A stretch of DNA of 64,000 nt from Betaproteobacteria bacterium (GCA_016713305.1 JADJPK010000009.1:186001-250000); one strand, 5' to 3'. Shown: positions 1-9,571, counted from the stretch's first letter. Made by a program: numbers and translations. Notes: generated by a model not told the origin, from the sequence alone.

Positions 1-1224
1 CAGCGGCGCGGGCCCAACCGGCGCGAAGACTCGGCGAACCGGGAGCAGGAACAGGCGCAAGGCCAAGGCCAGGGACAAGGACAGGGGCAAGGACAGGGGC
101 AAGGACAAGGACAAGGTCAGGGACAAGGACAAGGACAAGGTCAGCAGAACCAGGGTCAGGGCCAGCGCGCCGCCGGCACGGCTGATGGCAGCGCGTCTGC
201 CGCTGCGCCGCGACCCGCGGGGACCTCGGCGGGCGCACCCCCTCCCGCCGGTACCACGAGCGGGGACCCGAGTGCCCCCCCGCCCACCACCGATCCGACC
301 GCCCCCGCGCCGGGCACCATCACGACGCAGCCAGCGCCGCTTCCCACGTCCCCCCTGCCGACGGCGGGCGGGCCGCTCATCGGGCAGCCGCTCGCCACAC
401 TGACCGGAACGCTGCCGCCCCTGACCACCGAGAATCTGGCGAGCACGGGTACGCCCGCGCTGCTGCCGCCCGCGGACGGATACGTGTTCGCCTATCCCTA
501 TGCCGCCGTCGCGACCGGCTACATCCTGCAGTTCGCAGATACCGGCGGCGTCTACGACAGCGGCAACAATCTGACGGGTTTCCTGTTCGGAACGATGACC
601 GGCGGGGTCATCCTCGCGCAGATCTCGGACCGCGGCCAGATCGCGAGCGGCAACCAGGTGCTCACCTGGGGACGCTGGAACAACGCGACCATCCAGACCC
701 CGCAGGGCGTGATCAACGGTCTTCCGCTGCTGTTCGGCACGGCCAACGGCGTGGGAGGCGGTTCGGGGCAGAGCCTGCCCGTGAGCGGGGTCGTCAACTA
801 CTCGATCCACCACGGGCCTGCGCCGGTCGCCTACTACCCCGGTCTGGGCGGCGCGGTCTCCGTGGGAAGCATCCAGAGCGCCGCGCTCACCATCGACTTC
901 ACCAATGCGCAGGCCAAGCTGAGCATGGCCATGGCGTTTCCGGAACCTTCGACCAGCGCGATACACACCGTCGCGTTCACCAACATGATCGCCCCCCAGG
1001 TCTTCGGCAATCCGCCACCGGCCAACATGGGGGACTTTGTTTCGGGCGCGCAGACGGTGGCCTGCTCGCCTTCGTGCGTCGGCAGTGCGCAGTATCAGGT
1101 GGGGCTGACGGGCCCCAACGGCGTGGGTCTGGCGGTGACCGCGGGCGGAGTGTCCGTCACGACGTTCTCCAATCCCAATGGCAACTTCAGCGCCTCCTTC
1201 CTGCGGGTCTTCGTGGCGCCCTGA
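1..1224 (+). CDS. C-terminal part of a Gly/Gln-repeat, Pro/Thr-rich surface protein (5' end outside window)
   Basis: The frame is open from base 1 to the TGA at 1222-1224, so the start lies upstream of the window; an internal ATG near 484 is not the real start. The visible ~407 residues fall into three parts: a low-complexity (Gly-Gln)n tract (about residues 20-58), a Pro/Thr/Ala-rich linker (about 60-160), and a ~250-residue Gly/Ser/Val-rich domain beginning near DGYVFAYPY with beta-rich composition. This arrangement is seen in large exported FecR-type or adhesin-like proteins of betaproteobacteria, but no FecR domain is in the window, so the function is not assigned. The 3' end overlaps the convergent rluB by 38 bp, which is unusual. 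Confidence 0.6.
   Translation, partial: QRRGPNRREDSANREQEQAQGQGQGQGQGQGQGQGQGQGQGQGQGQGQQNQGQGQRAAGTADGSASAAAPRPAGTSAGAPPPAGTTSGDPSAPPPTTDPTAPAPGTITTQPAPLPTSPLPTAGGPLIGQPLATLTGTLPPLTTENLASTGTPALLPPADGYVFAYPYAAVATGYILQFADTGGVYDSGNNLTGFLFGTMTGGVILAQISDRGQIASGNQVLTWGRWNNATIQTPQGVINGLPLLFGTANGVGGGSGQSLPVSGVVNYSIHHGPAPVAYYPGLGGAVSVGSIQSAALTIDFTNAQAKLSMAMAFPEPSTSAIHTVAFTNMIAPQVFGNPPPANMGDFVSGAQTVACSPSCVGSAQYQVGLTGPNGVGLAVTAGGVSVTTFSNPNGNFSASFLRVFVAP
58..165 (+). repeat. Hexamer-type repeat encoding a Gly-Gln tract
   Basis: About 18 tandem, slightly varied copies of the 6-bp unit GG(A/C/G/T)CA(A/G), which encodes alternating Gly-Gln in the frame of the surface protein. Such tracts can slip during replication and change length in frame. 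Confidence 0.8.
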
Positions 1225-2766
1225 CGCGCGAAGGCGGTGGCGGCGCCGGCAGCGGTGCGTCGTCGGCCTCGTCGGCGTCCTCGCCCGCCAGCTTGCGGGC
1301 CGACGCCAGCCATTCCAGCACGCTGCGCGTCTGCGCTTCCGTGAGTTCCAGGTGCTGGCCGCGCTTCAGCCGCGGCGGCAGGTTCACGATGCCGAAGCGC
1401 ACGCGCATGAGGCGGCTCACCGTGAAGCCGAAGTGCTCGAACATCCTGCGCACGAGCCGGTTACGGCCTTCGCGCACGACCACCCGGTACCAGTGGTTGC
1501 GCCCCTGCCCGCCCTGGTCTTCCAGCACGTCGAATCGCGCCGTGCCGTCGGTGAGTTCCACGCCGCTCAACAGTTCCTTGCCCTGCTCCTGCGTGAGTTC
1601 GCCCATGATCCGCACGGCGTACTCGCGTTCGACCTCGAAGCGCGGATGCGTCATGCGGTTGGCGAGTTCGCCGGAGGTCGTGAAGATGAGCAGGCCGCAG
1701 GTGTTGAAATCCAGCCGGCCGATGGCGAGCCACTTGCCGCTGCGGATGACCGGCAGGCGGTCGAACACGCTGGCGCGCTTGTCCGGGTCGTCGCGCGACA
1801 CGATCTCGCCTTCCGGCTTGTGATAGATGATCACGCGCGGCAGGCGCGGCGACAGCTTGAAGCGCAGCTGCCGCCGTCCGACCTTGACCAGATCGTCCGG
1901 GTTCACCCTCATGCCCAGTGTTGCGGGCAGGCCGTTCACCAGCACCTTGCCGGTGGAGATCAGCTCTTCCATCTCGCGCCGCGAACCCAGGCCCGCCTGA
2001 GCGAGCACCTTCTGCAGCTTCTGCGACTGACCATCGGTCGAAGCCGGCGGGGGCGGCGGCGGTACGTGTCTGGAGACCGACGGGCTGCGCCGGGACACCG
2101 GCACCACCGGCACTTCGGGAATCGGCGCGCGATCGCGCGTGTCGGGCCCACCATGCAATCCGGGCTTGCGGCCCTCGCCGCCATTGCGGACAGCGGGTTT
2201 GCGCCCCGGAACCGCGGGTCCGCGAGTGGCGGATCCTCGCCCCTCACCGCTGCCACGAGCGCCGGGACCACTGCGCCCTTCGCTCTCTCGCTTCGAGCCC
2301 CCGGGCCTCCTCGTCCCTGGCTGCCGGCACGAGGGGCTGGCCCGCTGCGGCCTTCCCCCGCCCCGCGAACACCCGGGCCGCCACGTTCTGCACTGCCTGC
2401 CCGGCCGCCCGTGCCGCTGCTGCGGCCTTCGCCGCCGGCCCGAGCACCCGGTCCGCCGCGGCCCTCGCCCGTGCCACGCGGCCCCGTAGCGCGATCTTCC
2501 CCGCCGCCGCGCGCACCGGGGCTGCGCGACTGCGAACCACTTCGTGCACCGGCGCCGCGTCCTTCCGTTTCGCCTCGTGGACCGGGCTTGCGGTCCTCAT
2601 CCCGATGCACCGGCCGGGCGTTCCTGTCGCTGGCAGTGCGGCGGTTGGGCACCGGCTTGTCTTCGCGCCGGGTGCCGGGACGTGGCGGCGGCTTGGTGCC
2701 CGTGCCCGTGCCCGCCCCGCTGCGGGACGACGGCTTGTTCGAGGACCTGCGACGCTGCTCCGCCAT
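1187..2766 (-). CDS. rluB: 23S rRNA pseudouridine synthase RluB with Gly/Arg-rich N-terminal extension (one frameshift)
   Basis: RluB isomerises a uridine near the peptidyl-transferase centre of 23S rRNA (U2605 in E. coli). The catalytic core is open from about 2285 down to 1187. It has an S4 RNA-binding domain (QKLQKVLAQAGLGSRREM) followed by the RsuA/RluB-type catalytic motif GRLDFNTCGLL with the nucleophilic Asp. A start at 2158 would be a TTG without support. Instead the ATG at 2766 overlaps the recR stop as TGATG, and a Gly/Arg/Pro-rich low-complexity stretch beginning MAEQRRRSSNK runs in one frame to about 2285 and continues with the same composition in the core frame. I read this as one coupled gene with a single-base indel near 2270-2290. 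The total length is not a multiple of three, which agrees. A basic extension of this kind is known in RluB and other rRNA-binding proteins. Confidence 0.85.
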
Positions 2767-3365
2767 CAACCCACCTGCCTTCTTTCAATGAACGCCTGTG
2801 CGAGCGTGCCGCTGTCGACGAACTCCAGTTCGCCGCCCACCGGCAGCCCGCGCGCAATGCGCGACACCCGCAAGCCGCGCGCGCGCAGCGACTCGCTCAC
2901 GTAATGCGCCGTGGCTTCGCCTTCGGCCGTGAAGTTCGTCGCGAGAATCACTTCCTGCACCACCCCGTTCACCGCCCGTTTCATGAGCCTGTCCAGATGC
3001 AGTTCGCGCGGCCCGATGCCGTCGAGCGGCGAGAGCCGGCCGAGCAGCACGTAATAGAGCCCCGAGTACGTCTGCGTCTGTTCCATGCGCAACTGGTCCG
3101 CCGGCGTTTCCACCACGCACAGCAGCGTCGCGTCACGGCGCGGCGAGGCGCATACCTCGCAAAGCGTCTGTTCCGTGAACGTGTTGCACTGCTCGCAGTG
3201 GCGCACCTGCTGCACGGCCGTTTCCAGCGCATGGGCCAGGCGCAGCGCGCCGTCCCGCTCGTGCTCCAGCAGCTGATACGCGATGCGCTGGGCCGACTTG
3301 GGCCCCACGCCCGGCAGCACGCGCAGGGCGTCGATCAACCCCTGCAGCGTGGACGGCGTCTTCAT
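2766..3365 (-). CDS. recR: Recombination mediator protein RecR
   Basis: RecR (199 aa, normal length) works with RecF/RecO in loading RecA at single-strand gaps. Visible features are an N-terminal helix-hairpin-helix (LPGVGPKSAQRIAYQLL), a four-Cys zinc finger (CEQC ... CEVC) near residues 57-72, and a Toprim domain starting at LLCVVETPAD with the Gly-rich stretch LLGRLSPLDGIGP. It lies between ybaB and rluB in the order commonly seen with dnaX. The stop overlaps the rluB start (TGATG), which suggests translational coupling. Confidence 0.97.
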   Translation of the reverse strand: MKTPSTLQGLIDALRVLPGVGPKSAQRIAYQLLEHERDGALRLAHALETAVQQVRHCEQCNTFTEQTLCEVCASPRRDATLLCVVETPADQLRMEQTQTYSGLYYVLLGRLSPLDGIGPRELHLDRLMKRAVNGVVQEVILATNFTAEGEATAHYVSESLRARGLRVSRIARGLPVGGELEFVDSGTLAQAFIERRQVG

Positions 3366-3387
3366 GAATGGGCGAGCCGCGCGTTCG

Positions 3388-3718
3388 TCAGAACGGCAGC
3401 TTCATTCCCGCGGGCAGACCCATGGCGCCCGTGAGAGCACCCATCTTTTCCTGCGTGGTGGCTTCCGCGCGGCGCACGGCGTCGTTCATGGCCGCGGCCA
3501 CGAGGTCTTCCAGCATCTCCTTGTCGTCCCCCATCAGGCTCTGGTCGATGGACACGCGCTTGACGTCGTGACGGCAGGTCATGGTGATCTTCACCAGCCC
3601 GGCGCCCGCCTGGCCCTCCACCTCGATGGTGGCGAGCTCTTCCTGCGCCTTCTTCATGTTTTCCTGCATCTGCTGCGCCTGGCGCATGAGGCCCGGCGAG
3701 TTGTCCCTTGTTGATCAT
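3388..3718 (-). CDS. ybaB: YbaB/EbfC nucleoid-associated protein (one-base insertion near the start)
   Basis: YbaB/EbfC is a small dimeric DNA-binding protein encoded between dnaX and recR in most proteobacteria. The body is recognisable from MRQAQQMQENMKKAQEELA to the C-terminal KLPF, including GQAGAGLVK and the HDVKRVSID segment. The family N-terminus of the type M-x-x-G-x-LAGLM lies upstream at 3718 (MINKGQLAG) but in another frame. Removing one C around 3691-3694 joins the frames into MINKGQLAGLMRQAQQ. The 331-bp span agrees with one extra base. The gene is strongly conserved, so a sequence error is likelier than a real mutation. If the error is real, the ORF would start at ATG 3687 (99 aa). 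Confidence 0.9.
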
Positions 3719-3753
3719 CCGTCTCTCCCGAGAGGTTGCGTGATTGGAGGGGG

Positions 3754-5481
3754 TCAGACGGGCCGCACGGACCCGTCGACCAGGCGCGCGTCGAAGTTCT
3801 CGACGAGATCGCGCACGAAAGGATCGGCGTCGATGGCTTCCACCGCGCCGCGCTGCCGGGCTTCCTGGTCCTTCGCCACGCGGACGGCCAGCGTGCCATC
3901 GCCGTCATCCGGCTCGCCCAGCACGAATTCCACGCGCACACCGGGAAAGCGCTCCTGCAGCACGGTGGCGAACTTGTCGCGGTAACCCTGTTCCAGCAGA
4001 TGCTTGTGCTCGGCGGGGACCGCAAGCTGCAACCGGGCGCCTTCGCGAGACTTCAGCGCGCAGTGCTGCGCGAGCATGCGGGCCATGCCACCAAGCTTGA
4101 GCGCGTTGACGACGCCCGGCCAGGAATCGCGATCGAGGTGGTCGAGGTCCGGCGCCGAACCTCCGGCAGGCGCCGCACCGCTGTTGGGGGTGGCGCCGGT
4201 GCCGCTGCCCCGCGCAGGTTCGGTCGGTGCGGACCGCGGCGCAGGTTCCAGCGTCGCCGCGGGTGCGGATGCGGACCGGGAAGAAGCCTGCGGCGCAGGC
4301 GCCTGCGCCACGGCCGGGCGCGCCGGCGCCGCCGTGGAAACCGGCGGTCTTGCCGGTCTCGGGGCCGATTGCGGCGTGGCGGCTGCCACAGCATCGCCCG
4401 AATCGGGCCGGAACGCCAGCATGCGCAGCAGCGTCATGGTGAAACCGGCGTATTCGTCGGGCGCGAGCGAGATGTCCGCGCGACCGCGCAGGGCGATCTG
4501 GTAGTGGAGCTGCACGTCCTCGGGGCTCAGCGCACCCGCCAGCGCGAACAGCCGCTCGCGCTCCGGTTCGTCGTCCGGGATCGCCTCCGGCAGCACCTGG
4601 GCCATCGCCACGCGATGCAGGAGGCTCGCAAGATCCTGCAGTGCCGTCTCGAACGACAGGCCGCGGGCGTCCATCGCGTCGGCCTGGTTCATGAGCCCGG
4701 CGCCGTCGTTCCGCGCCACCAGTTCCAGCACCGTGAAGAGATAGCTCGAATCCACGATGCCCAGCATGTCCCGCACGCCGGCTTCTTCCACCTTGCCCGC
4801 GCCGTGCACGATGGCCTGGTCCAGCAGGCTCAGGCTGTCGCGCATGCTGCCGTGCGCGGCCCGCGCGATGAGCGCCAGCGCGCCGCCCTCGGCCTCCACG
4901 TTCTCCAGCCCCAGGACTTTCTCGAGCTGGCCGCGGATCTGCTGCGGCGTCATCTGCTTCAGCCCGAACTGCAGACAGCGCGACAGCACCGTGACGGGGA
5001 TCTTCTGCGGGTCGGTGGTCGCCAGCACGAATTTGACGTGCGCGGGCGGTTCCTCGAGCGTCTTCAGCATGGCGTTGAAGGCGGACTTCGAGAGCATGTG
5101 GACTTCGTCGATGATGTAGACCTTGAACCGTCCGGCCGTGGGGGCGTACAGCGCGTTCTCCAGCAGCTCGCGCATGTTGTCCACCTGGGTGTTCGACGCG
5201 GCGTCCAGTTCCAGGAGGTCCACGTACCGCCCGCCGTCGATGGCCTTGCAGGTCTCGCACACGCCGCAGGGCGTGGCGGTGATGCCGGTTTCGCAGTTGA
5301 GCGACTTGGCGATGATCCGAGCGATGGTGGTCTTGCCCACCCCCCGCGTGCCCGTCAGCAGGTAGGCGTGGTGCAGCCGGTTCTGCTCCAGCGCATGCGC
5401 CAGTGCCCGGATGACGTGCTCCTGCCCGACCACCTCGGCAAAGGTGCGCGGTCGGTATTTGCGGGCCAGGGCGAGCGTCAT
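3754..5481 (-). CDS. dnaX: DNA polymerase III subunit gamma/tau
   Basis: The clamp-loader ATPase of the replicative polymerase, 575 aa from the ATG at 5481 (MTLALARKYRPRTF, the typical family N-terminus; the open frame extends further upstream without homology). Visible features are Walker A GTRGVGKTT, a four-Cys zinc site (CETGITATPCGVCETC), a Walker B region DEVHMLSKSAFNAMLKTLEEPP, and the SRC arginine-finger motif (LSRCLQF). These are followed by an Ala/Pro-rich linker and a tau-type C-terminal domain that contacts the polymerase. It heads the leftward cluster with ybaB, recR and rluB. I saw no obvious A-rich slippage site for making a shorter gamma form. Confidence 0.97.
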   Translation of the reverse strand: MTLALARKYRPRTFAEVVGQEHVIRALAHALEQNRLHHAYLLTGTRGVGKTTIARIIAKSLNCETGITATPCGVCETCKAIDGGRYVDLLELDAASNTQVDNMRELLENALYAPTAGRFKVYIIDEVHMLSKSAFNAMLKTLEEPPAHVKFVLATTDPQKIPVTVLSRCLQFGLKQMTPQQIRGQLEKVLGLENVEAEGGALALIARAAHGSMRDSLSLLDQAIVHGAGKVEEAGVRDMLGIVDSSYLFTVLELVARNDGAGLMNQADAMDARGLSFETALQDLASLLHRVAMAQVLPEAIPDDEPERERLFALAGALSPEDVQLHYQIALRGRADISLAPDEYAGFTMTLLRMLAFRPDSGDAVAAATPQSAPRPARPPVSTAAPARPAVAQAPAPQASSRSASAPAATLEPAPRSAPTEPARGSGTGATPNSGAAPAGGSAPDLDHLDRDSWPGVVNALKLGGMARMLAQHCALKSREGARLQLAVPAEHKHLLEQGYRDKFATVLQERFPGVRVEFVLGEPDDGDGTLAVRVAKDQEARQRGAVEAIDADPFVRDLVENFDARLVDGSVRPV

Positions 5482-5603
5482 GGATCGAGTGTCAAGGCGT
5501 TGGCCGGAGGTCGGGCTCCGGACCGGGAATGCGGGCGGGCATGCCCGGCCGGTTCCTTCAGAAGACGGCGCCCGCTCCCGCGGACGCCGCCTCGACATGG
5601 GGT

Positions 5604-5697
5604 GGCGAGCCTAACCCCGGCACTTGCAGAGAATCGTTATGGCTGCTTCCTTCCGGACCTGACCAGGTTCACGACCATGCAATGCGGGAGGCCCGCC
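5604..5697 (-). ncRNA. ffs: Signal recognition particle RNA (4.5S, small bacterial type)
   Basis: The minus strand reads as a classic small SRP RNA. The apical conserved region contains GGTCAGGTCCGGAAGGAAGC, with the GGAA tetraloop that binds Ffh. The flanking strands (GGCGGGCCTCC at the 5' side, GGTTAGGCTCGCC at the 3' side) pair to close the hairpin. The RNA acts in co-translational targeting of membrane proteins. Position next to dnaX is common in proteobacteria. End points are inferred from pairing and may be off by a few bases. Confidence 0.93.
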
Positions 5698-5780
5698 GTT
5701 GATCATCAAGCCACACCGACCGCCCGGACGCAACCTTTTTCGGATCGCGGCCGGCTGCCGGGGCAGCCGGAAAGCTGTCG

Positions 5781-7295
5781 TTATGCAGTCACCACCGGAA
5801 TCTTGCCGATGCGCGCCTGCCACTCCTTCGGACCCGTCTGGTGCACCGAAGTGCCCTTGGAATCCACCGCCACCGTCACCGGCATGTCCACCACGTCGAA
5901 TTCGTAGATGGCTTCCATGCCGAGGTCGGCGAACGCCAAGGTCCGGGCGCCCTTGATGGCCTTGGACACCAGGTATGCCGCGCCGCCCACGGCCATGAGG
6001 TACACCGCCTTGTTGTCGCGGATAGCGTCGATGGCCGTCGGCCCCCGCTCGCCCTTGCCGACCATGCCCAGCAGGCCGGTCTTCTCGAGCATGGTCCGGG
6101 TGAACTTGTCCATGCGGGTGGCGGTCGTCGGACCGGCCGGCCCCACCACTTCGTCCCGCACGGGGTCCACCGGGCCCACGTAATAGATGAAGCGGTTGGT
6201 GAAGTCCACGGGCAGCTTCTCGCCCTTGGCCAGCATGTCGACCATGCGCTTGTGCGCGGCGTCGCGCCCGGTGAGCAGCTTGCCGTTCAACAGCAGGACA
6301 TCGCCGGGCTGCCAGCTCGCGACTTCCTCGCGCGTGACCGTGTCCAGGTTCACCCGCTTGCCCTTGCTCGAGTCGTACGTGAGCCGGGGCCAATCGTCCA
6401 GCGAGGGCGGTTCGAGCCTGGCCGGGCCGGAGCCATCCAGCACGAAATGCACGTGCCGCGTGGCCGCGCAGTTGGGGATCAACGCGATCGGCAGGCTCGC
6501 GGCGTGCGTGGGGTAATCCTTGATCTTGACGTCCAGCACGGTCGTCAGGCCGCCCAGGCCCTGGGCGCCGATGCCCAGCGCGTTGACCTTCTCGTACAGC
6601 TCGATGCGCAACTCTTCCACCCGGGATTTGGGTCCGCGGGCAATGAGCTCCGGCATGTCGATGGGTTCCATCAGCGATTCCTTGGCCATGAGCATCGCCT
6701 TCTCGGCGGTGCCGCCGATGCCCAGGCCCAGGATGCCGGGGGGGCACCAGCCCGCGCCCATGGTCGGGACGGTCTTCATGACCCAGTCCACGATGGAATC
6801 GGACGGGTTCAGCATCACGAACTTCGACTTGTTCTCGGAACCGCCGCCCTTGGCGGCGACTTCCACCTCGACGGTGTCGCCCGGCACGAGCGACACGTGG
6901 ATGACCGCCGGGGTGTTGTCCTTGGTGTTCTTGCGCGCCCCCGCGGGGTCCATGAGCACCGACGCCCGCAGCGTGTTGTCCGGGTGGGTGTAGGCTCGCC
7001 GCACGCCTTCGTTCACCATGTCTTCCAGGCTCATCGTGGCGTTCCAGCGGACGTTCATGCCCACCTTGAGGAACACGTTGACGATCCCCGTGTCCTGGCA
7101 CATGGGCCGGTGACCCTCCGCGCACATGCGCGAGTTGATCAGGATCTGCGCCATGGCGTCCTTGGCCGCCGGCGACTGCTCCATCTCGTAGGCGCGAGTG
7201 AGGCCGCGGATGTAATCGGTGGGGTGGTAGTAGGAGATGAACTGGAGGGCGTCTGCGACGCTCTCGATCAGGTCGTCCTGGGCGATGGTGGCCAT
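5781..7295 (-). CDS. fumA: Class I (iron-sulfur) fumarate hydratase
   Basis: Oxygen-sensitive 4Fe-4S fumarase of the TCA cycle, converting fumarate and water to malate. The 504-residue protein starts at ATG 7295 (MATIAQDDLIESVADAL) and has both the alpha-type and beta-type regions in a single chain, as in FumA/FumB. Candidate cluster ligands sit in conserved cysteine contexts (MCQDTG, CPPGILGLGIGG, PNCAATRHVHF). The beta region contains YYVGPVDPV and GPAGPTTATRMD. It ends about 85 bp from the SRP RNA and is divergent from acs. The choice of symbol within fumA/fumB is nominal. Confidence 0.95.
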   Translation of the reverse strand: MATIAQDDLIESVADALQFISYYHPTDYIRGLTRAYEMEQSPAAKDAMAQILINSRMCAEGHRPMCQDTGIVNVFLKVGMNVRWNATMSLEDMVNEGVRRAYTHPDNTLRASVLMDPAGARKNTKDNTPAVIHVSLVPGDTVEVEVAAKGGGSENKSKFVMLNPSDSIVDWVMKTVPTMGAGWCPPGILGLGIGGTAEKAMLMAKESLMEPIDMPELIARGPKSRVEELRIELYEKVNALGIGAQGLGGLTTVLDVKIKDYPTHAASLPIALIPNCAATRHVHFVLDGSGPARLEPPSLDDWPRLTYDSSKGKRVNLDTVTREEVASWQPGDVLLLNGKLLTGRDAAHKRMVDMLAKGEKLPVDFTNRFIYYVGPVDPVRDEVVGPAGPTTATRMDKFTRTMLEKTGLLGMVGKGERGPTAIDAIRDNKAVYLMAVGGAAYLVSKAIKGARTLAFADLGMEAIYEFDVVDMPVTVAVDSKGTSVHQTGPKEWQARIGKIPVVTA

Positions 7296-7436
7296 GTGGG
7301 AACTCAAGCGCGGGGGCGTCGCGGAAAAGCCCTGGAGTATACGCCACGCCCCCCTCTCCCGGCCATGCCGCGGCCATGTCCTGCGGAAGCTTCGGACAGC
7401 CCTGGAAACACTGGCAATCCCGGGCCTCCCGCCCCC

Positions 7437-7442
7437 TATAAT
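7437..7442 (+). promoter_or_regulatory. Candidate -10 box upstream of acs
   Basis: A perfect TATAAT lies 60 bp before the acs ATG in an otherwise very GC-rich stretch. A good -35 hexamer at 16-18 bp spacing is not evident, only a weak TGGCAA about 19 bp upstream. Inferred from position and consensus alone. Confidence 0.45.
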
Positions 7443-7501
7443 TCGGGGCCGCGGCTGAGGGAGGTCAGCGCGCACGTCGTCAAACCAACTCGGAGACAGG
7501 C

Positions 7502-9481
7502 ATGTCCACGATCGAATCCGTACTCCACGAAAACCGCGTCTTCGAGCCGCCCCAGAGCTTCGTGAGCCAGGCGAACATCAAGGGGATGGAGGAATACCAG
7601 AAGCTCTGCGCCGAGGCCGAGGCCGACTACGCCGGATTCTGGGCCCGCCTCGCCCGCGAGAATCTCCTCTGGGAAAAGCCCTTCACCCAGGCTCTGGACG
7701 AATCCAACGCGCCGTTCTTCAAGTGGTTCCAGGACGGCCGGATGAACGTGTCCCACAACTGCCTCGACCGGCACCTGGACACCCAGCCCAACAAGGTCGC
7801 CATCGTCTTCGAGGCCGACGACGGGTCGGTCACCAAGATCACCTACAAGCAGCTCTACCACCGTGTGTGCGAGTTCGCCAACGGGCTGAAGCGCCTGGGC
7901 ATCCGCAAGGCCGACCGCGTGCTGGTCTACATGCCGATGTCTATCGAGGCCGTCATCGCCATGCAGGCCTGCGCCCGCATCGGCGCCACGCACTCCGTCG
8001 TTTTCGGCGGCTTCTCCGCCAAGAGCCTGCAGGAACGCATCCAGGACGCCGGCGCGGTGGCCGTGATCACCGCCGACGGCCAGTACCGTGGCGGCAAGGA
8101 GATCCCCCTCAAGCCGGCCGTGGACGAAGCCTTCGCCATGGGCGGCTGCGACGTCGTCAAGCACGTGGTGATCTACAAGCGCACCGGCAGCGACGTCCAC
8201 TTCCACGCCCCGCGCGACGTGTGGTGGAACGACGTGACCCACAACCAGCCGGACGTCTGCGAGCCGGAGTGGGTGGAAGCCGAGCACCCGCTGTTCATCC
8301 TGTACACGTCCGGCTCCACCGGCAAACCCAAGGGCGTGCAGCACTCCAGCGCCGGCTACCTGCTGCAGGCCATGCTCACCATGAAGTGGACGTTCGATCT
8401 CAAGCCGGACGACATCTTCTGGTGCACGGCCGACGTGGGCTGGGTGACGGGCCACACCTACATCGCCTACGGCCCGCTGGCCTGCGGCGGCACCGAGATC
8501 GTCTTCGAAGGCGTGCCCACTTACCCCGACGCCGGCCGCTTCTGGAAGATGATCCAGGAGCACAAGGTCAGCATCTTCTACACCGCGCCGACCGCCATCC
8601 GCTCCCTCATCAAGGCCTCCGAAGCCAACCCGGCCGCGCACCCCGCGCGCTACGACCTCACCAGCCTGCGCCTGCTCGGCTCCGTGGGCGAGCCGATCAA
8701 TCCGGAAGCCTGGATGTGGTACCACAACAACGTGGGCGGCGGCCGCTGCCCGATCATGGACACCTGGTGGCAGACCGAGACCGGCGGTCACATGATCACC
8801 CCGCTGCCGGGGGTGACCCCGCTCAAGCCGGGCTCCTGCACCCTGCCTTTCCCCGGGATCATCGCGGCCATCGTCGACGAGACGGGCCAGGACGTGGAAA
8901 AGGGCAAGGGTGGCATCCTCGTCATCAAGAAACCCTGGCCTTCCATGATCCGCACCATCTGGGGCGACCCCGATCGCTTCAAGAAGAGCTACTACCCCGA
9001 GGATTTCAAGGGCAAGTACTACCTGGCCGGCGATGGCGCCAACCGCGACATGGACGGCTACTTCTGGATCATGGGCCGCATCGACGACGTGCTGAACGTC
9101 TCCGGCCACCGCCTGGGCACCATGGAGATCGAGTCCGCACTCGTCGCCAACCCCCTGGTCGCCGAGGCCGCCGTGGTGGGCCGCCCCCACGACATCAAGG
9201 GCGAGGCCGTGGTCGCCTTCGTGGTGCTTAAGGGCACCCGCCCCGAAGGCCACGCCGCCCAGGAGATCGCCAACACCCTGCGCAACTGGGTGGGCCAGGA
9301 GATCGGCCCCATCGCCAAACCGGACGAGATCCGCTTCGGCGACAACCTGCCCAAGACCCGCTCCGGCAAGATCATGCGTCGCCTGCTGCGGTCCCTGGCC
9401 AAGGGCGAAGAGATCACCCAGGACGTCTCGACCCTGGAAAACCCGGCGATCCTGCAGCAGCTTAAGCAGGCGGTGAAGTAA
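7502..9481 (+). CDS. acs: Acetyl-CoA synthetase (AMP-forming)
   Basis: Activates acetate to acetyl-AMP and then acetyl-CoA in the cytoplasm. At 659 aa it is full length for Acs. The N-terminal ACAS region begins SVLHENRVFEPP. The ATP-binding signature YTSGSTGKPKGV lies near residues 264-275. Acetyl-pocket and adenylation motifs include FWCTADVGWVTGHTY and DTWWQTETGG. The hinge and C-terminal domain contain GRIDDVLNVSGHRLGT, and the regulatory lysine context is KTRSGKIMRR, the site acetylated in known Acs. A GGAGA Shine-Dalgarno lies just upstream of the ATG. Confidence 0.98.
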   Translation: MSTIESVLHENRVFEPPQSFVSQANIKGMEEYQKLCAEAEADYAGFWARLARENLLWEKPFTQALDESNAPFFKWFQDGRMNVSHNCLDRHLDTQPNKVAIVFEADDGSVTKITYKQLYHRVCEFANGLKRLGIRKADRVLVYMPMSIEAVIAMQACARIGATHSVVFGGFSAKSLQERIQDAGAVAVITADGQYRGGKEIPLKPAVDEAFAMGGCDVVKHVVIYKRTGSDVHFHAPRDVWWNDVTHNQPDVCEPEWVEAEHPLFILYTSGSTGKPKGVQHSSAGYLLQAMLTMKWTFDLKPDDIFWCTADVGWVTGHTYIAYGPLACGGTEIVFEGVPTYPDAGRFWKMIQEHKVSIFYTAPTAIRSLIKASEANPAAHPARYDLTSLRLLGSVGEPINPEAWMWYHNNVGGGRCPIMDTWWQTETGGHMITPLPGVTPLKPGSCTLPFPGIIAAIVDETGQDVEKGKGGILVIKKPWPSMIRTIWGDPDRFKKSYYPEDFKGKYYLAGDGANRDMDGYFWIMGRIDDVLNVSGHRLGTMEIESALVANPLVAEAAVVGRPHDIKGEAVVAFVVLKGTRPEGHAAQEIANTLRNWVGQEIGPIAKPDEIRFGDNLPKTRSGKIMRRLLRSLAKGEEITQDVSTLENPAILQQLKQAVK

Positions 9482-9527
9482 ATGGGGGATGGGGCACACA
9501 GGAGTCGCCCCCCTGGCAAGAAGCAAT

Positions 9528-9551
9528 GGGCCCCTTCAAACGAAGGGTCCC
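9528..9551 (+). terminator. Stem-loop just after acs (possible weak terminator)
   Basis: GGGCCCCTTC and GAAGGGTCCC pair (9 of 10) around a 4-base loop, 47 bp after the acs stop, followed by a pyrimidine-rich but not T-only stretch. With the second hairpin downstream it may stop acs transcription. Inference only. Confidence 0.35.
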
Positions 9552-9571
9552 TTCTCCTTCAAGTCCGGGGC

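Noticed and set aside
1178..2791. 537-aa plus-strand ORF opposite rluB
   Set aside because: Pro/Arg-rich antisense shadow of the RG-rich extension and the rluB core.
3736..5907. 723-aa plus-strand ORF opposite dnaX
   Set aside because: Shadow of dnaX; Arg/His-rich and without motifs.
5841..7565. 574-aa plus-strand ORF opposite fumarase
   Set aside because: Shadow of the class I fumarase frame.
7436..9526. Long minus-strand ORF (696 aa) opposite acs
   Set aside because: High-GC third-position shadow of a clear acs gene; composition is His/Val/Gly/Asp-rich without domain motifs.
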